This document shows positions 12,901-25,041 of a DNA stretch of 64,000 nt, piece by piece. The notes under the pieces are model-generated. The model worked only from the letters and a program-made list of their open reading frames with translations, made no database searches and had not been told where the DNA came from. Numbering within the stretch: position 1 is the first letter of the stretch; the number at the start of each line of letters is the position of its first letter. This stretch comes from Adineta steineri. Taxonomy: Eukaryota > Rotifera > Eurotatoria > Adinetida > Adinetidae. A program made the position numbers and the translations under genes. The stretch is taken from contig CAJNOI010000006.1 of the NCBI GenBank assembly GCA_905250115.1, positions 911,526 through 975,525 on the forward strand, written 5' to 3'.

Positions 12901-15010
12901 ATATTCCAACATTTTTATCAACATTTTTTACATCAATTTTTTTAACATTCGATTTATTCTTATCAGTTTATTTTGAAGCTAATTGTGTGAATACATTAAC
13001 ATCAATAATTAGTTTAAAAACTCGTACACAAATTGAAATTACACGTATACATTATTTATTAATGAAATGTCTTCCACATTATGTTGCTTTGGGTCATATA
13101 ATCGCAAGATTTTATACATTAACATTACGACATTTTCTTATTTTATGCAAAGGTAATAGAGACAGAAAGACGAACTAAAAGGAATATTGAGATAGATGTA
13201 GGCATGTAGCGAATTGGCGCCGAGCGTGGGCTGCGGTGGCCCAGCCCACCCTGAAATTTTTTTCAGATCTTAAAAAAACCAATGATATTCTATCTGAGCC
13301 TACCCTAGTCAAGATTCCTGGCGCCACCGCTAATATCAGGAGAATCATTTCGATGCCTAAATTGTTCGAATTCGATCCATTTCACCCCGAATCCAAAGCT
13401 TCTTATGATTAACGATCAGCTATTTAAATTATGTTCTTTTAATTTTAGGTAATAGTGATCGATGGAATTCAATAACAAATTCAACATATCATACAACATC
13501 GATTGAATATGATAATGATTGGTACTATACAAAAAATCTTTTAATTAATAATAAACGAAAACCATCATCAACAAATTATTATTTGTATACTCAAACATTA
13601 CATGAAGAGACGAATTGTTTCAATTTTATTCATTTATTTTATAAACCAAAAGCATATTTTCGTTTTTCATTATTGGTTTTATTTACATATACAGTTTCAT
13701 TTCTTGTTTTATATTATTTAACATGTTTAGTTATATTTTCAAGTACATTTACATTAAAAATTCTTATGACATTAACAGGAAATATAATAATTAAATTAAT
13801 CAATGTATCAAATTTAAATTTATCAACAAAATTATTTGAAAATTTTTCATTTGAAAAAGAAATTTATATCTCAAGTTTATCATCATTTTTCATCTATATT
13901 ATACAATTATTACTTGGTTTAAAAAAATATCAAAATGATATGTTAGATTATTATCGTGGAAAATATGAGAAGAAAAAATTTGATTCCGTATCATCATCAT
14001 CAATTTTACAACGATCATTTCATTATTCTGGTTATCAAGTTGGTTATTTAGCATATGGTTTTGTTATTATAAATTACGCAATATTTATTATATGTTTAAT
14101 ATTTAAAATTTTATTTATACATCCATTATTAATTAAAATTGTTTTAAAAATTCTTGCACCATTATTTATTTTATTTGCATTAAAACATATTATTGTTTAT
14201 TGTTTAACAAAATATTTTTTCCTAAGAATTATACGATCACATAGAAATTTAAGACAAAATATTGAACATCAACAAAAAAACAATCAACAAGATATTTATA
14301 ATGAAAGACAAGGTAAGTTGATCCATTAAAAATAGATAATCGTTTTTATGACAAATATATCGTAGACGGTTGTAAAATTTATGAGTCAATTTCTTTCATT
14401 TACTTTTTCTTTAGATCAAGCAATTTATGTTGATTCATCTGCTTCTTCAACATCGTCTACTGACGATGATTATTATGATGAATCTCATTTATTTACATTA
14501 GAAAATCGTCATGCATATTTTCTATTTGTTTATTTTAATTTTTTCTTTGATTGTTTTCTTGGAATAATTTCATGTATTTTACGTTTATTGAAATCATCTA
14601 TTGCATTAGCACTTTATATGCCACGATTGGATTATAGTATATTTGGAAGAAGTTTAGAAGGTATTGATAATGGTTATACAGCATATACATCATATATTTA
14701 TGTTGAAGCAATGCATACACATCCAATATTAATCACATTTACACAAATTATTTATATGAATATACTTGATAAACGACGACGAGATAAACAATTTTTATTG
14801 ATTGATGAAAAACAAATTATTGAACAAAATAAACGAAAATCTATACGTTTTCGATGGTTTTTATTAATAACATTAATGAATAATTTATCATTAATATCAA
14901 CAAGAAGATATCATAGAAAAATGATAATAAATAATCAGAAAATAAATCATCGAACATCATCTGATTCATCATTATCTAATAGAACGATTACAATTGATAT
15001 GTGCCAGTGA
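9934..15010 (+). CDS. C-type lectin-EGF-STRA6-like fusion receptor
   Basis: Nine exons (9934-10072, 10688-10852, 11152-11418, 11479-11682, 11748-11864, 11928-12066, 12209-13152, 13449-14312, 14415-15010) stay in one frame and encode 1144 residues. Order: signal peptide (MKFGLLLFLVFILSII); linker; C-type lectin-like domain (~102-258) with the SWLWLDGREV core and paired cysteines but no EPN/QPD sugar motif; six-Cys EGF domain (~259-297); transmembrane helix (~300-325) and basic stretch; then a many-pass region matching STRA6, the plasma-membrane retinol transporter that receives vitamin A from RBP. The best STRA6 match is near the C-terminus: PRLDYSIFGRSLEGIDNGY, then YVEAMHTHPILITF and a basic RFRWFLLITLMNNLSLIS block. 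I know STRA6 without lectin or EGF modules. The joins at 12066/12209 (AG+T) and elsewhere are phase-perfect, which supports one gene, but two fused models remain possible without RNA data. Confidence 0.78.
13151..13455 (+). repeat. Intron insertion flanked by 9-bp direct repeats
   Basis: The 296-bp intron 7 of the fusion gene (13153-13448) is bounded by AGGTAATAG at 13151-13159 and again at 13447-13455, placed so that each copy supplies one splice site. Its middle (about 13214-13330) is far more GC-rich than the surroundings and starts and ends near GGCGCC, with GCGGTGGC near the left and GCCACCGC near the right. This looks like a small inserted element that created an intron by duplicating an AG|GT target. 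I do not recognise its family. Confidence 0.55.
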
Positions 15011-15246
15011 AGAATTTTATTACATTGATTCAATAGAAACAAAAAGAACAGTTTCCTTTTACCCTTTTCTTTTTTTTTGGATGTTGTTATATGTAAATTA
15101 CTATTGTTATAGTTGGTTTCAGTTCCTTTTTAAATATAGATTTCAGCATTCCAGACGAAAAATTCAATATATTTATTACATGTTACAATATTCTCTTTGC
15201 GAATACTTAAATAATAGTAAAAAAAAGCTGTGTCATATGAATCGCA

Positions 15247-16203
15247 TTATTTTTTATATTGAATTTGAATGTGTGGTACAATCTTTCGTTGATTTTTTTT
15301 ACATTTAATCATTTTAATACATCTTCGTCGAAAAGCAGCTAATGTAATCATATATATTGGAAATGATAGTATATGATATGAATAAAGGAGGCCATCTAAA
15401 CAATATAGAAGAGTTGAATCTGCTGTAGAAAAAAATGCAAAGGCGACAGTTGATGGTACAGTCATAATTAAAAAAAGAAATGTTGTTATGAGTAATGTAG
15501 TGGAGATAGGTCGGTGTTGAATGGATAAATTTCGAAAAATATTAATATGACGAAGATGAAATAGGTGATAGATCACACCAACATCGAGTGTAATCATTAA
15601 TATAAATGGTACACAATTATAAACACCTAAATTTACATAATCCCATAACGGATAGGTTTGAAATAGCCAAGACTGAACACTGATCGAACCATTTAATCGA
15701 TAAGAACAACCACATATAATAAAATGTAGATTAAGTAGTGTAATAATTGAAATTGTACTTAGAATGATGATAAGAACATTTTTTGAATAACACAACCATA
15801 TCCGATGTGAACAACTCAATGCTAAGTATCTGTCAAGACAAGCAAATACACGTAACCAAGCAGATGATTGAGCAGCAAAATAGTTAAGAAAAGATAATAG
15901 TCGACATGAAGGTATTGATGATTTTTGAATAGTAAAACCATGAATTGCAGAAAGATAATGATCAAGATTCCATCCATATAACATTAATATATCGAAGATT
16001 GCTATTACACGCATATAATGAACAGTTGATCGTACGTTTATATTTCTACATGTTAATCGACATAGAATAATAAACGTTAAAAAATTGAATATAGTACCAA
16101 CTACGACTAATGTTAAAGAATAATAGGGAGGAATCAATGATTCCATAAGTATAAAATATAATATGTTACTATTATCTGATGTTTGAATACTACTAATTGA
16201 CAA
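15247..16203 (-). CDS. Rhodopsin-like (class A) GPCR, orphan
   Basis: Intronless 318-residue seven-helix receptor. TM1 follows MESLIPPYYS; TM2 contains FDILMLYGWNLDHYL; a Cys at ~100 precedes TM3, which ends in the DRY motif (LDRYLALS, ~123-130). TM6 lacks the usual CWxP but has a Pro (FLIMTVPSTVAFAFF). TM7 lacks NPxxY and instead has SFPIYM. A short basic C-tail (RRRCIKMIKCKKNQRK) with cysteines follows. Sequence style resembles divergent neuropeptide-type receptors expanded in spiralians, but the ligand cannot be told. It is a close paralog of the receptor at 18584-19525 and points away from it. Translation may start at the first Met or at the internal MESLIPP. Confidence 0.85.
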   Translation of the reverse strand: MSISSIQTSDNSNILYFILMESLIPPYYSLTLVVVGTIFNFLTFIILCRLTCRNINVRSTVHYMRVIAIFDILMLYGWNLDHYLSAIHGFTIQKSSIPSCRLLSFLNYFAAQSSAWLRVFACLDRYLALSCSHRIWLCYSKNVLIIILSTISIITLLNLHFIICGCSYRLNGSISVQSWLFQTYPLWDYVNLGVYNCVPFILMITLDVGVIYHLFHLRHINIFRNLSIQHRPISTTLLITTFLFLIMTVPSTVAFAFFSTADSTLLYCLDGLLYSYHILSFPIYMITLAAFRRRCIKMIKCKKNQRKIVPHIQIQYKK

Positions 16204-18583
16204 GAATAGGATATTTTCTCAAGCAGTAGTAGTTTTAATTCTATCGTAATCAACCAGAAAAACACAGGTGAATGAGTAAACACGCAAATTAATAGAAGTA
16301 AAGTTATATATCATAGTTCTTATCAATAATATTCAATCCGCGCATAGATAATGACAAGATTTTCAAAAGAAAAGTCTTTTTTTTTATGCATAATATAATG
16401 ATAATTTTTGTTTCTATTCTAAAGTGATCCTACTTCAAAGGTAGAGAATTACAAGCAAAAGTTATATGATTATACAGAACTTTCATTAATTGAAGTAGTT
16501 TTTAATTATAAAATGGTCTTGTGATGGAACAAAAGATTCGTGCCAATTTAGTATAATATTCTAATTATTTTTCATGGATATAGCCAATGCTCTCAAAATG
16601 AACGCAATTTTTATAAGTGTGCATTGTGATGCTGTTGTCTCAAACATTTTACATCATAAAATATTTATTTTTATACCATACGAAAGGCCATACTATTCTA
16701 TATATCATGATATAAAAAATGCTTAATAGCTACTAGAATAATTGAGTTATGAGCAGTAGCAAAAATAAAATTGAAAACGTTTACTTTATTCGCATTTCTC
16801 TAAGGCAAATGTGCTAGTACAAAACAGGCAGGCAAGTGAATAAGTAAACAATTTATATATTTTTGCTAAAAAAATTTCAATGAAAATCTTTACAATTGAT
16901 ATTACTGGTTAAATTATTCAAGTTTCAGGTCATTCTTAATAAAAGACACTACACGCGTTTATATCAAGAGTTTTTATGATAAAGGTCAAATCGTGTAGGA
17001 GTAAGAAAGAAGTATTTATATATACTTTAATTATTATTATAATTAGACATGTAATTGTTTGCAAAAGTCTTTGAAAATAATGATTTTCGTCTTTGAACTT
17101 ATGAACAATTGAGGAGTCTTTCTTTCTTAAATCGACGTGTTTATTTGATGTAGCTTAATAATAAAATCTACCATTATATTTATTGCATAAATACCGAAAA
17201 AAAACATTAGTGATATTAAATCATAATAGTAAATATAGTCATAAACTACAGATATTTTATGTTATTGTCACAGAACTTCAACGAAAGTTTAATGATAGCT
17301 TTTTATATACTTCTACTGATTTAAGTATCTTTACTTTACATATTCTTTCAATCGTTTTAAAAATCTAACAGATTATTTAATAAGTCATGTAATACGTAAG
17401 AATTTATTCATAGTTGAGATTATCTTTCAGTTGATATTTTCATTTCTGAATTTATATTAATAAAATTTTACACTTGCTCTTATTAGTATCTATAAGAAAA
17501 ATATTTCTTATAATAAATTTGCATGTAACAAATATAAACATGTATTGTTGTAATGGATGAGTTACTGCCTCTCGATATTAGACAGTATTCTTTCTATGAA
17601 ATTTGATTATATCTAATGGCTTTCGACGAGCATATTTTACTATAATAATATATAAATATAGATATATTCAGCACTATTGACGTGTTAATTCTGCCTTTCG
17701 GTATATAAAACATAAAAACAATCATTGATAAGGAAATAAAAGAAAACTTTGATTTCGATTAATACATTAGCATTGATGATAATTTCTATTAGTTTTTATT
17801 TTTAAACTATATTGTTGGTAATCAGTTACTAAAAAGTATAATATCTATTTTTCTCTTAAATGAAATATTATTAATTGTTTTATTAGAAACAAAAGTTATT
17901 TTTGAACTTTAAATTTACATATAAATTTCGGTTTTATATATTGTTAGACAATTCTATACATAATCAATTATAAACTTAACCTTTAGGCGACGGACTTGTG
18001 TTTTTAAAAAATAATTAGAGCAAAAAGAAATTTTTTGAAATAATTAACTATTAATTTTTAATTAACTTCATTTCCTGTTTGAGATGTATCACAAATATGT
18101 ATATAATACGTTCTGTAAGTTTACAGTAATATGAAGCAGAATAACAAAATAGATAGTTGCATCTTGTGATTTCAACAAATTCAGAAACGACGACGCATGA
18201 TAAGTGTCACCCATCTTCAAAGAGTTAATTATTTGAGGTACATCTCAATAAATAAAGTATGCATTATCAAGAGCAGAAAAATATCTACTGAAACAATTAT
18301 AAATATTGTCGGCTGGAATCTCACAACAAGTTAAACAAGAAACTAGATTTAGTAAAACTATATTATATCAAATTATTAAACTTAAGAGTTAAAATAATAA
18401 CACAATAATAGTTGTACTAGTTATTATGATTTTATGTAAAATTATAGGAATGATATAAGCAGACGAATATCCTAAGGTTGAAGAATCCAGTTTTAGCTTA
18501 ATCGGCTTTTCATATTTGATTTTTTTCAGATCTACAGGTAACTCTAATAAACTAACTTTTACAAATAATAACTCACCAGCATA
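16204..18583. other. Region between the two head-to-head GPCR genes
   Basis: About 2.4 kb of AT-rich DNA shared upstream of both receptors. I see no conserved coding frame or repeat family. A pyrimidine tract ending TTTTTTCAG at about 18522-18530, upstream of the right receptor, could be a splice acceptor for a 5' UTR exon or spliced leader. Confidence 0.5.
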
Positions 18584-19525
18584 ATGTCGAACAATACCAC
18601 AACAACAACTAGCCCATCCACGGAATCTCTGATTGTTGCTTATTATTCCATGACTTTAATTATAATTGGTACTTCATTTAATGTTATGACATTTGTTATA
18701 CTTTGTCGAGCAAAATTTCGAGATACTAAAGCAAGACCAACACTTCATTATATGCGAACAATGGCTGTCTTTGATATTCTCATGTTATATGGATGGAATC
18801 TTGACCATTATCTGTCAACTATATATCAATTTCATATCTTAACCTATTCCATAATATCATGTAGATTTATATCTTTTATCAGCTTTTTCGCTGCTCAATC
18901 ATCAGCTTGGCTTCGGGTTTTTATTTGTCTTGATAGATATTTATCATTAAGTCGTCTACATAAAACATGGTTTAGTAAATCAAAAAGTGTTCTGATTATC
19001 ATTGCATGCATTATAAGCATTTTTTTGCTGCTAAATTTTCATATTCTTCTCTTTGTTTGCTATTATAGAGTCAATGGTACAATAAGTTATCTCTCTTGGT
19101 TATATACAATCTATCCATTATGGGATTATGTTACTTTAGGTGTTTCTAATTTTTTACCATTTATATTAATGGTTATATTCAATAGTGGTGTAATTCATCA
19201 TTTAATTCGTCTTCGTCGTACAACAACTGTTCGAAATTCACAGATACAACATCGAGCAATTTCAATTACTTTAGTTATTACAACATTTCTCTTTTTAATT
19301 ATGACTGTACCATCAAGTGTAGCTTTTGCATTTTTTGCTTCATCAAATCAAACTCTTTTACATTTCCTCGATTGTCTTATGTATTCATATTATGCACTTT
19401 CATTTCCATTATATTTGGCAACATTCAATGAATTTCGACAAGAATGTATTGGAATAATCATGTGCAAGAAAAATAATCGAAGAGTTGAACCACAAACTAC
19501 AACTAGACCACAAACATTACCTTGA
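18584..19525 (+). CDS. Rhodopsin-like (class A) GPCR, paralog of the left copy
   Basis: Intronless 313-residue seven-helix receptor sharing long blocks with the minus-strand copy, for example FDILMLYGWNLDHYLS, FFAAQSSAWLRVF, LDRYLSLS (DRY at ~117-119) and ITTFLFLIMTVPSSVAFAFF. The N-terminus is Thr/Ser-rich with NNTT glycosylation sites. It shares the absence of CWxP and NPxxY, with SFPLYL in TM7, so these are family traits rather than damage. The pair looks like an inverted duplication that has since diverged, mostly in the extracellular loops and tails. Confidence 0.86.
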   Translation: MSNNTTTTTSPSTESLIVAYYSMTLIIIGTSFNVMTFVILCRAKFRDTKARPTLHYMRTMAVFDILMLYGWNLDHYLSTIYQFHILTYSIISCRFISFISFFAAQSSAWLRVFICLDRYLSLSRLHKTWFSKSKSVLIIIACIISIFLLLNFHILLFVCYYRVNGTISYLSWLYTIYPLWDYVTLGVSNFLPFILMVIFNSGVIHHLIRLRRTTTVRNSQIQHRAISITLVITTFLFLIMTVPSSVAFAFFASSNQTLLHFLDCLMYSYYALSFPLYLATFNEFRQECIGIIMCKKNNRRVEPQTTTRPQTLP

Positions 19526-21088
19526 ATATAAACTATCATATCCTTATAATTATATGTATTGTCATTTTAAAGCTCCTATACTTTCCCATTTATTTGTATT
19601 TGTATGTCGTATATAGTCATTAAAATCTGTTGTAAGTCTACTGTAAATTATGTAAAAACATGATATATATCATATGCATTAGTTAATCAATTTGAGAAGA
19701 ACCGGGAAGGAAAAAGAATTCTTAGGAAGCGTACATATTGAATATCTAATTGGTAATTACCCTTAGAGATTTAACATAATTCGTGTATTCATAGCCGAAT
19801 ATCCATTGTTTATTAGTAATTATTAGTAAACTCAATTTTTCTAAGATCATATATATAAAGTTTTCACCGTATTGCTAATTTTCATATGAATACAAATTCC
19901 TATGGATCAGTTAATCTTTTACATTGAAATAGATTTTATTCAACTGTAATATATAACAATATAATCGACAATCATTTTTTCCGACAATGTGTGAATATAT
20001 TTTTTTCGGGTGTTAAATAAATGGAATGGCCAATCAACTGAATTCAGCATTGATCGTAACGATAGATTGTACATTTTAAATAAACACTATCCTTACAATG
20101 TGAGACATTCATCACATTTTTTCGTGTTTATTTTTATTAGTTGAATGTCAACAGAAAAGAATATTATATTATACGATCATTTTTGAACAAAATTTTATTA
20201 CTTATTGATTATATATAACAAGAAACATATCGTATTGAACTACAACTATTCATTCTCAATATTGGACGATTATTCCATTGAGACATATGTAGTTATAACT
20301 GTTGATCGATTTATAAATTTTTATGTAACATGCTATGTATCAATGAATTATATTATATAATATGTCAGACGTATTTCAAAACCATAGAACCATAATATAT
20401 TTTTAATGTAACCGTATTGTTATATTGGTTCATTCATTTTTGATCATTAATTTTATTGAATTCAACCAATCTTTTGTATAGTTTATGAGCATTAACAAAA
20501 GTATCACTATGCTTTAGAATTACATTCAAACATTGAAAACAGACAATATAGATATTCCTATAATAATAATCATGTATATTCGAAAGTTACAACAACAAGT
20601 TATCATATAATGACTTACATTTGTTAATATCTATACGATGTTGAAAAATTCCGATAAGATAAGTACATTTTTCTATGTATAGTATTTATGTTATTGAAGA
20701 TTAATCATGGTAAGTGACTTTTCAAGATAATAGATAACAATAATATCCAAGCAACAAAATATTTTCGATGCATCCTATTATGATAATAATGGCAATATCT
20801 GCATCAATAATAATAACAACACATATTGAATCGTTACAATTATAGAGGCTTGATTACCAACGCCACCTATCTACTAGAAGTAATATTTCTAATTCGCCAT
20901 TAGTTATTAGTTGTACCGATAACATCCTCGTTCATTGTTCGTTGGTCATTTGATTATTTAGTGTTGTGTATTAGGTCTGATCTCGAAAATCCAAACTATT
21001 TAAAATTCATTTTTGATAATAAAAAAAAATATATTTTTATAATATTTTCAGAATGCGTATTAAATTATACAGATATTAAACTTATGAA
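19526..21088. other. Intergenic gap, no gene seen
   Basis: About 1.56 kb, AT-rich, with no convincing coding frame. It carries the 3' flank of the GPCR and the 5' region of dishevelled. An AATATTTTCAG at about 21041-21051 could be a 5' UTR splice or trans-splice acceptor for dishevelled. Confidence 0.5.
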
Positions 21089-23697
21089 ATGAGTGACGAT
21101 GCGGGTAACTTACCCGTTGAACAAACATCCCCATCTCCTCCTTCTCCTCAACTTCCACCATCAAGTTCAACTCCAACCAATTCCGAAATCAAAATCTTTT
21201 ATTATATCGATGACCAAGATCCTCCTTATTTAACAAAATTAAATTTATCTAGTTCACCACGTTTAAAAGATTTTAAAAATGCTCTTGATCGTAATTGTAC
21301 AAAATATAAATTTTTCTTTGCAACAAATGATCCTTCGATTGGAAAAGTTAAAGAAGAAATAACTAATGACGAACAAATTTTACCGTTTGATACAACAGAT
21401 CGTATTCTCGCTTATCTTGTCTCAATTGAAGGTAGTACAACATCTAGTGGTGGCGGAGGAGGAGGCAGTAAACAATCTAAACATCATCATCATTATGATC
21501 GGGATGATACAATAGCAACATCAACAACAAGTAGTTCATTTGCTATTCAACAGCCGCGTTTACAACGTACAAGTCGACGTTATGCATCAGGAAATAGTGC
21601 TGATCACGAAAAATATTTTAAACCACAATCACAACAACAACGAGTAATTAATGATGACATAGCATCATTTCCCAGTAGCGATTTAGAATCAACAACATTT
21701 TTAGATGAAACTGAAGATGATAGGTTTGTTTAGATTTAATGAAAGAAATTTTGTTTTTGATAAATAAAATTTTTATTAGATATTCAACAGTTACGGATTC
21801 AACAGCAGTTTCATCAAGATATCATGGTCGTAATCGTCCTCGTCGACCAAAAAAACATCGATTACCACCAGGATTTGATCGAGTAATTTTTCTAAACTTA
21901 TTTGTTTGTTATATATTTTTTGTATTAATTTAGACTTCATCGTTCAGTAGTCTTAATTCAGAATCAACAATGACATTAAATATCATAACTGTAACACTTA
22001 ATTTAGGTATGTATATATATATTATTGAAAGTAGATAATGTATTATTTATTTACGTTTAGATGCAGTTAATTTTTTGGGTATTAGTATTGTTGGTCAAAG
22101 TGATAGAACAGGTGGAAGTGATGGAGGAATTTATATTGGATCAATAATGAAAGGGTAATATTATTGATGAAATAAATTATTGACTTATAAAATATATATA
22201 TAAATTGTATTTCTAGCGGAGCTGTAGCACAAGATGGTCGTATTGAACCTGGAGATATGATTCTTCAAGTGAATGATATAAGTTTTGAAGGATTATCTAA
22301 TGATGATGCAGTTAAAATTCTTCGCGAAACTGTACAAAAACCTGGGTATATTTATATATTTGTTGCTGAATATTTATTCATTTTTAATTATTTTTATAGT
22401 CCTATAAAACTAGTTGTTGCTAAATGTTGGGATCCAACACCACGCGGTTATTTTACATTACCTCGTCATGAACAAGCACGTCCTGTAGATCCATTATCAT
22501 GGCTTGCACATACACAAGCTGTACAAAATACATATAATAATCCTCAACATCATTTATTACTTCATCATCCACCAAATCATAGACAATCATTAATTAATTC
22601 TACAGCAAATGTTAATTCAACTATATCGACTACCAGTAATACAATGACTGATCATGAGCGTAAGAATTTAATTATTATTTCTTTTTTTATTATTTTCGAA
22701 AACAAAAAATAGGTTTTGGTCTTGATCTTAATTTAACTGTTAATTCGGATATGGATACAATTGTACGAGCCATGGCTGAACCTGATTCTGGTCTTGATAT
22801 ACGTGATCGTATTTGGCTTAAAATACCTATTCCGAAATCTTTTCTTGGTTAGAAAAAAAATTCATTATCTTTTGTTTTTATTAATTTATTTAATAAATAA
22901 TATTTTTATAGGATCTGATTTGGTTAATTGGTTGTTCGAATATGTCGATGGATTTGTTAATCGAAATGATGCAAGAAAATATGCATCATCAATGCTTAAA
23001 GCTGGTTATATTCGACATACAGTTCATAAATTAACATTTTCTGAACAGTGTTATTATATTTTCGGAGATTTTTATGCACAAGGTATGTTATATAGAAAGT
23101 ATCTGGACTACTCTTGTTTAGTAAATATGTTCTTGCTGATAACGAAGAAAAAAATGTTATCTCTTTGCTATACCTTTAGTCTATATAAATATGATATCTG
23201 ATAAATTTCAAGAGGTTTTTTTTGTCCTTTATCATATATTATCATGATCCTAGATTTGAATTATTGATACATATTTCTTTGTATAGGTATATCTCAATTG
23301 ACACTCGATGAAGAAGCTGAAGATTATGAAACTGTCTCAGATCAAACAAGTGCTGAACATCGTAGTGGTGATTCATCATTAACAACACTACGACAAAATA
23401 CTGTAACAACATTTGGTTTTGTTGATAAAAACAATGCTCCACTTCAATCACCTTCTCATTCATTATTTTCTGATACACATAATTCAGGTGAGATAACCAC
23501 AAGAGAAAAAAACAACAATTAAAGTTCAAAATTCTCTTTATTATGGACAAATGTTCCACACACTATATATATTATATCTAGTTATGTTAATGAAAACATC
23601 TCCTTGTCGACATCTTTCATGCATGGATCCGGCGATAATATGCAGCAATAATCATGACAATGATATAACGACATCTTCATCACCTGTTGAAGTATAA
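21089..23697 (+). CDS. DVL: Dishevelled (Wnt signalling adaptor)
   Basis: Ten exons (21089-21723, 21780-21882, 21934-22006, 22061-22154, 22217-22345, 22400-22659, 22713-22847, 22912-23082, 23287-23487, 23582-23697) encode 638 residues. Dishevelled relays Frizzled signals to the beta-catenin and planar polarity branches. N-terminal DIX domain (~34-113, [18 protein letters not shown]) for head-to-tail polymerisation; central PDZ domain (~260-356, FLGISIVGQ carboxylate loop, [20 protein letters not shown]); conserved [18 protein letters not shown] domain (~445-520, [15 protein letters not shown]) for Frizzled binding. The last exon, too short to stand out alone, gives the end SSSPVEV, comparable to the conserved C-terminus that folds back on the PDZ. 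A Gly run and His run follow the DIX domain. A single copy appears in this window. Confidence 0.95.
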
Positions 23698-23933
23698 CTA
23701 TATATATTTATTATTTATTATTCAGCATTTGTCAGATGTCAACGGTGCTGCAAATATTTTTTTTTCTTTACCTTTTTTTGTGTGACAATTTTTTTTGCAA
23801 TAAAATAATCTCAATAATGTGTTTTTTTTGTAATCAAATATATTCTCATAATTATGATATGTTTCAGTTTATTAAATTATCATCAGTATTAACAGATTGT
23901 AATGAAACTTAATATATATCTCTATATCTCTAG

Positions 23934-24476
23934 ATGTTTAGTACACCGAAATCTTTACAACGTCGAACAGGTCCTTTTGGTGTTAAACGTTTGGAATATT
24001 TAAAACAATTATTAAATGAATATGAACATATATCAACAAATAATGAAAATAAACTTCAATTACTTGCAAATTTTGCTAATTTTTCATATGATCCAATAAA
24101 TTATATTTATCTTCGACAATTAAATATAATTGATTTATTTCTTGATTGTTTACAAATGCATACAGATGATGATTTCGTTCATTATGCATTAGCTGGTTTA
24201 TGTAATATGAGTGCAGATAAAATAAATAATCAATTAATTCTAGAAAAAAATCCAACAATTTTAATATGTTTAATAAAATATTTGTTTTCAAATCGATTTG
24301 ATATTGTTATTAATTCAATGTTAACATTAATGTCCCTATGTGATTATAATGAACAAATAAAAAATGAATTAATACAAAGAATTGAAATACGTCAATGTTT
24401 AGAAAAATATTCACAATCAAAAGATATTAGATTATCAAATATGGCGAAGTTATTTTTACAAGATTATTTTTCTTAA
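23934..24476 (+). CDS. ARMC7: ARMC7-like armadillo repeat protein
   Basis: Intronless 180-residue protein matching ARMC7 along its length: FGVKRLEYLKQLLNEY, LLANFANFSYDPINYIYLRQ, IDLFLDCLQ, FVHYALAGLCNMSADK, SMLTLMSLCDYN and the end LSNMAKLFLQDYFS. It consists of about three armadillo repeats with no membrane segment. In vertebrates ARMC7 has been linked to spliceosome-associated complexes; the precise role is unsettled. The ATG lies directly after a CTCTATATCTCTAG acceptor-like sequence, consistent with spliced-leader addition. It is 236 bp downstream of dishevelled on the same strand. Confidence 0.88.
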   Translation: MFSTPKSLQRRTGPFGVKRLEYLKQLLNEYEHISTNNENKLQLLANFANFSYDPINYIYLRQLNIIDLFLDCLQMHTDDDFVHYALAGLCNMSADKINNQLILEKNPTILICLIKYLFSNRFDIVINSMLTLMSLCDYNEQIKNELIQRIEIRQCLEKYSQSKDIRLSNMAKLFLQDYFS

Positions 24477-24642
24477 ATTAATAATACAAATGATATTTAT
24501 TTTTTCTACTAGTGAAAAAAAGATCTGATAAATAGAATTCTGTATTGAAAATAGATTGTATGAATGAATTTATTTTTTTAAATTTACCTGAAAATTTTCA
24601 ATGCATTTATAATTTATATATTATTATCTGTTATCTTCAGAT

Positions 24643-25041
24643 ATGGACGATATATTTGATGAAACAGGCGATGATTTATCTGTAGCTCGACATGATGCTC
24701 GAATAATTGAAACAATTCGTTTCAAAGATGGTTTTCGTGAAGGTTCTGAATCAAGTGAACAAGATGCATTTGAAGATGGTTTTATACGTGCCTATTCTTT
24801 AATAGCATCACTTGTTTATGATTATAATTATGAAAAAGAACGTTTACGGTTGGAAAATTCACCATTAGTTAAAGAACTTCAACAATTTGATAATGAATTT
24901 CAATTAACTATAAATCAATTGAAAGCTCCTGATGAAATAAATGAAGAACAACAAATTGAAACTATTAAAAGTTTACGAATACAATTTGATGAACTTCTAT
25001 TGAAAATAAAACTTGAATTGATAACAATTAAATCTGTTTAA
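24643..25041 (+). CDS. LTO1: LTO1/ORAOV1-like protein (Yae1 domain)
   Basis: Intronless 132 residues. The N-terminus MDDIFDETGDDL followed by RFKDGFREGSES and FEDGFIRAYSL matches the glycine-spaced Yae1/LTO1 motif (deca-GX3 type), and the length is close to human LTO1 (137). LTO1 with YAE1 is an adaptor that recruits the cytosolic iron-sulfur assembly machinery to the ribosome recycling ATPase ABCE1. The C-terminal half is acidic and helical. The ATG sits two bases after a TTATCTTCAG acceptor-like site. It is 166 bp after ARMC7 and only 28 bp before the next gene. Identification rests on a short motif, so moderate certainty. Confidence 0.68.
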   Translation: MDDIFDETGDDLSVARHDARIIETIRFKDGFREGSESSEQDAFEDGFIRAYSLIASLVYDYNYEKERLRLENSPLVKELQQFDNEFQLTINQLKAPDEINEEQQIETIKSLRIQFDELLLKIKLELITIKSV

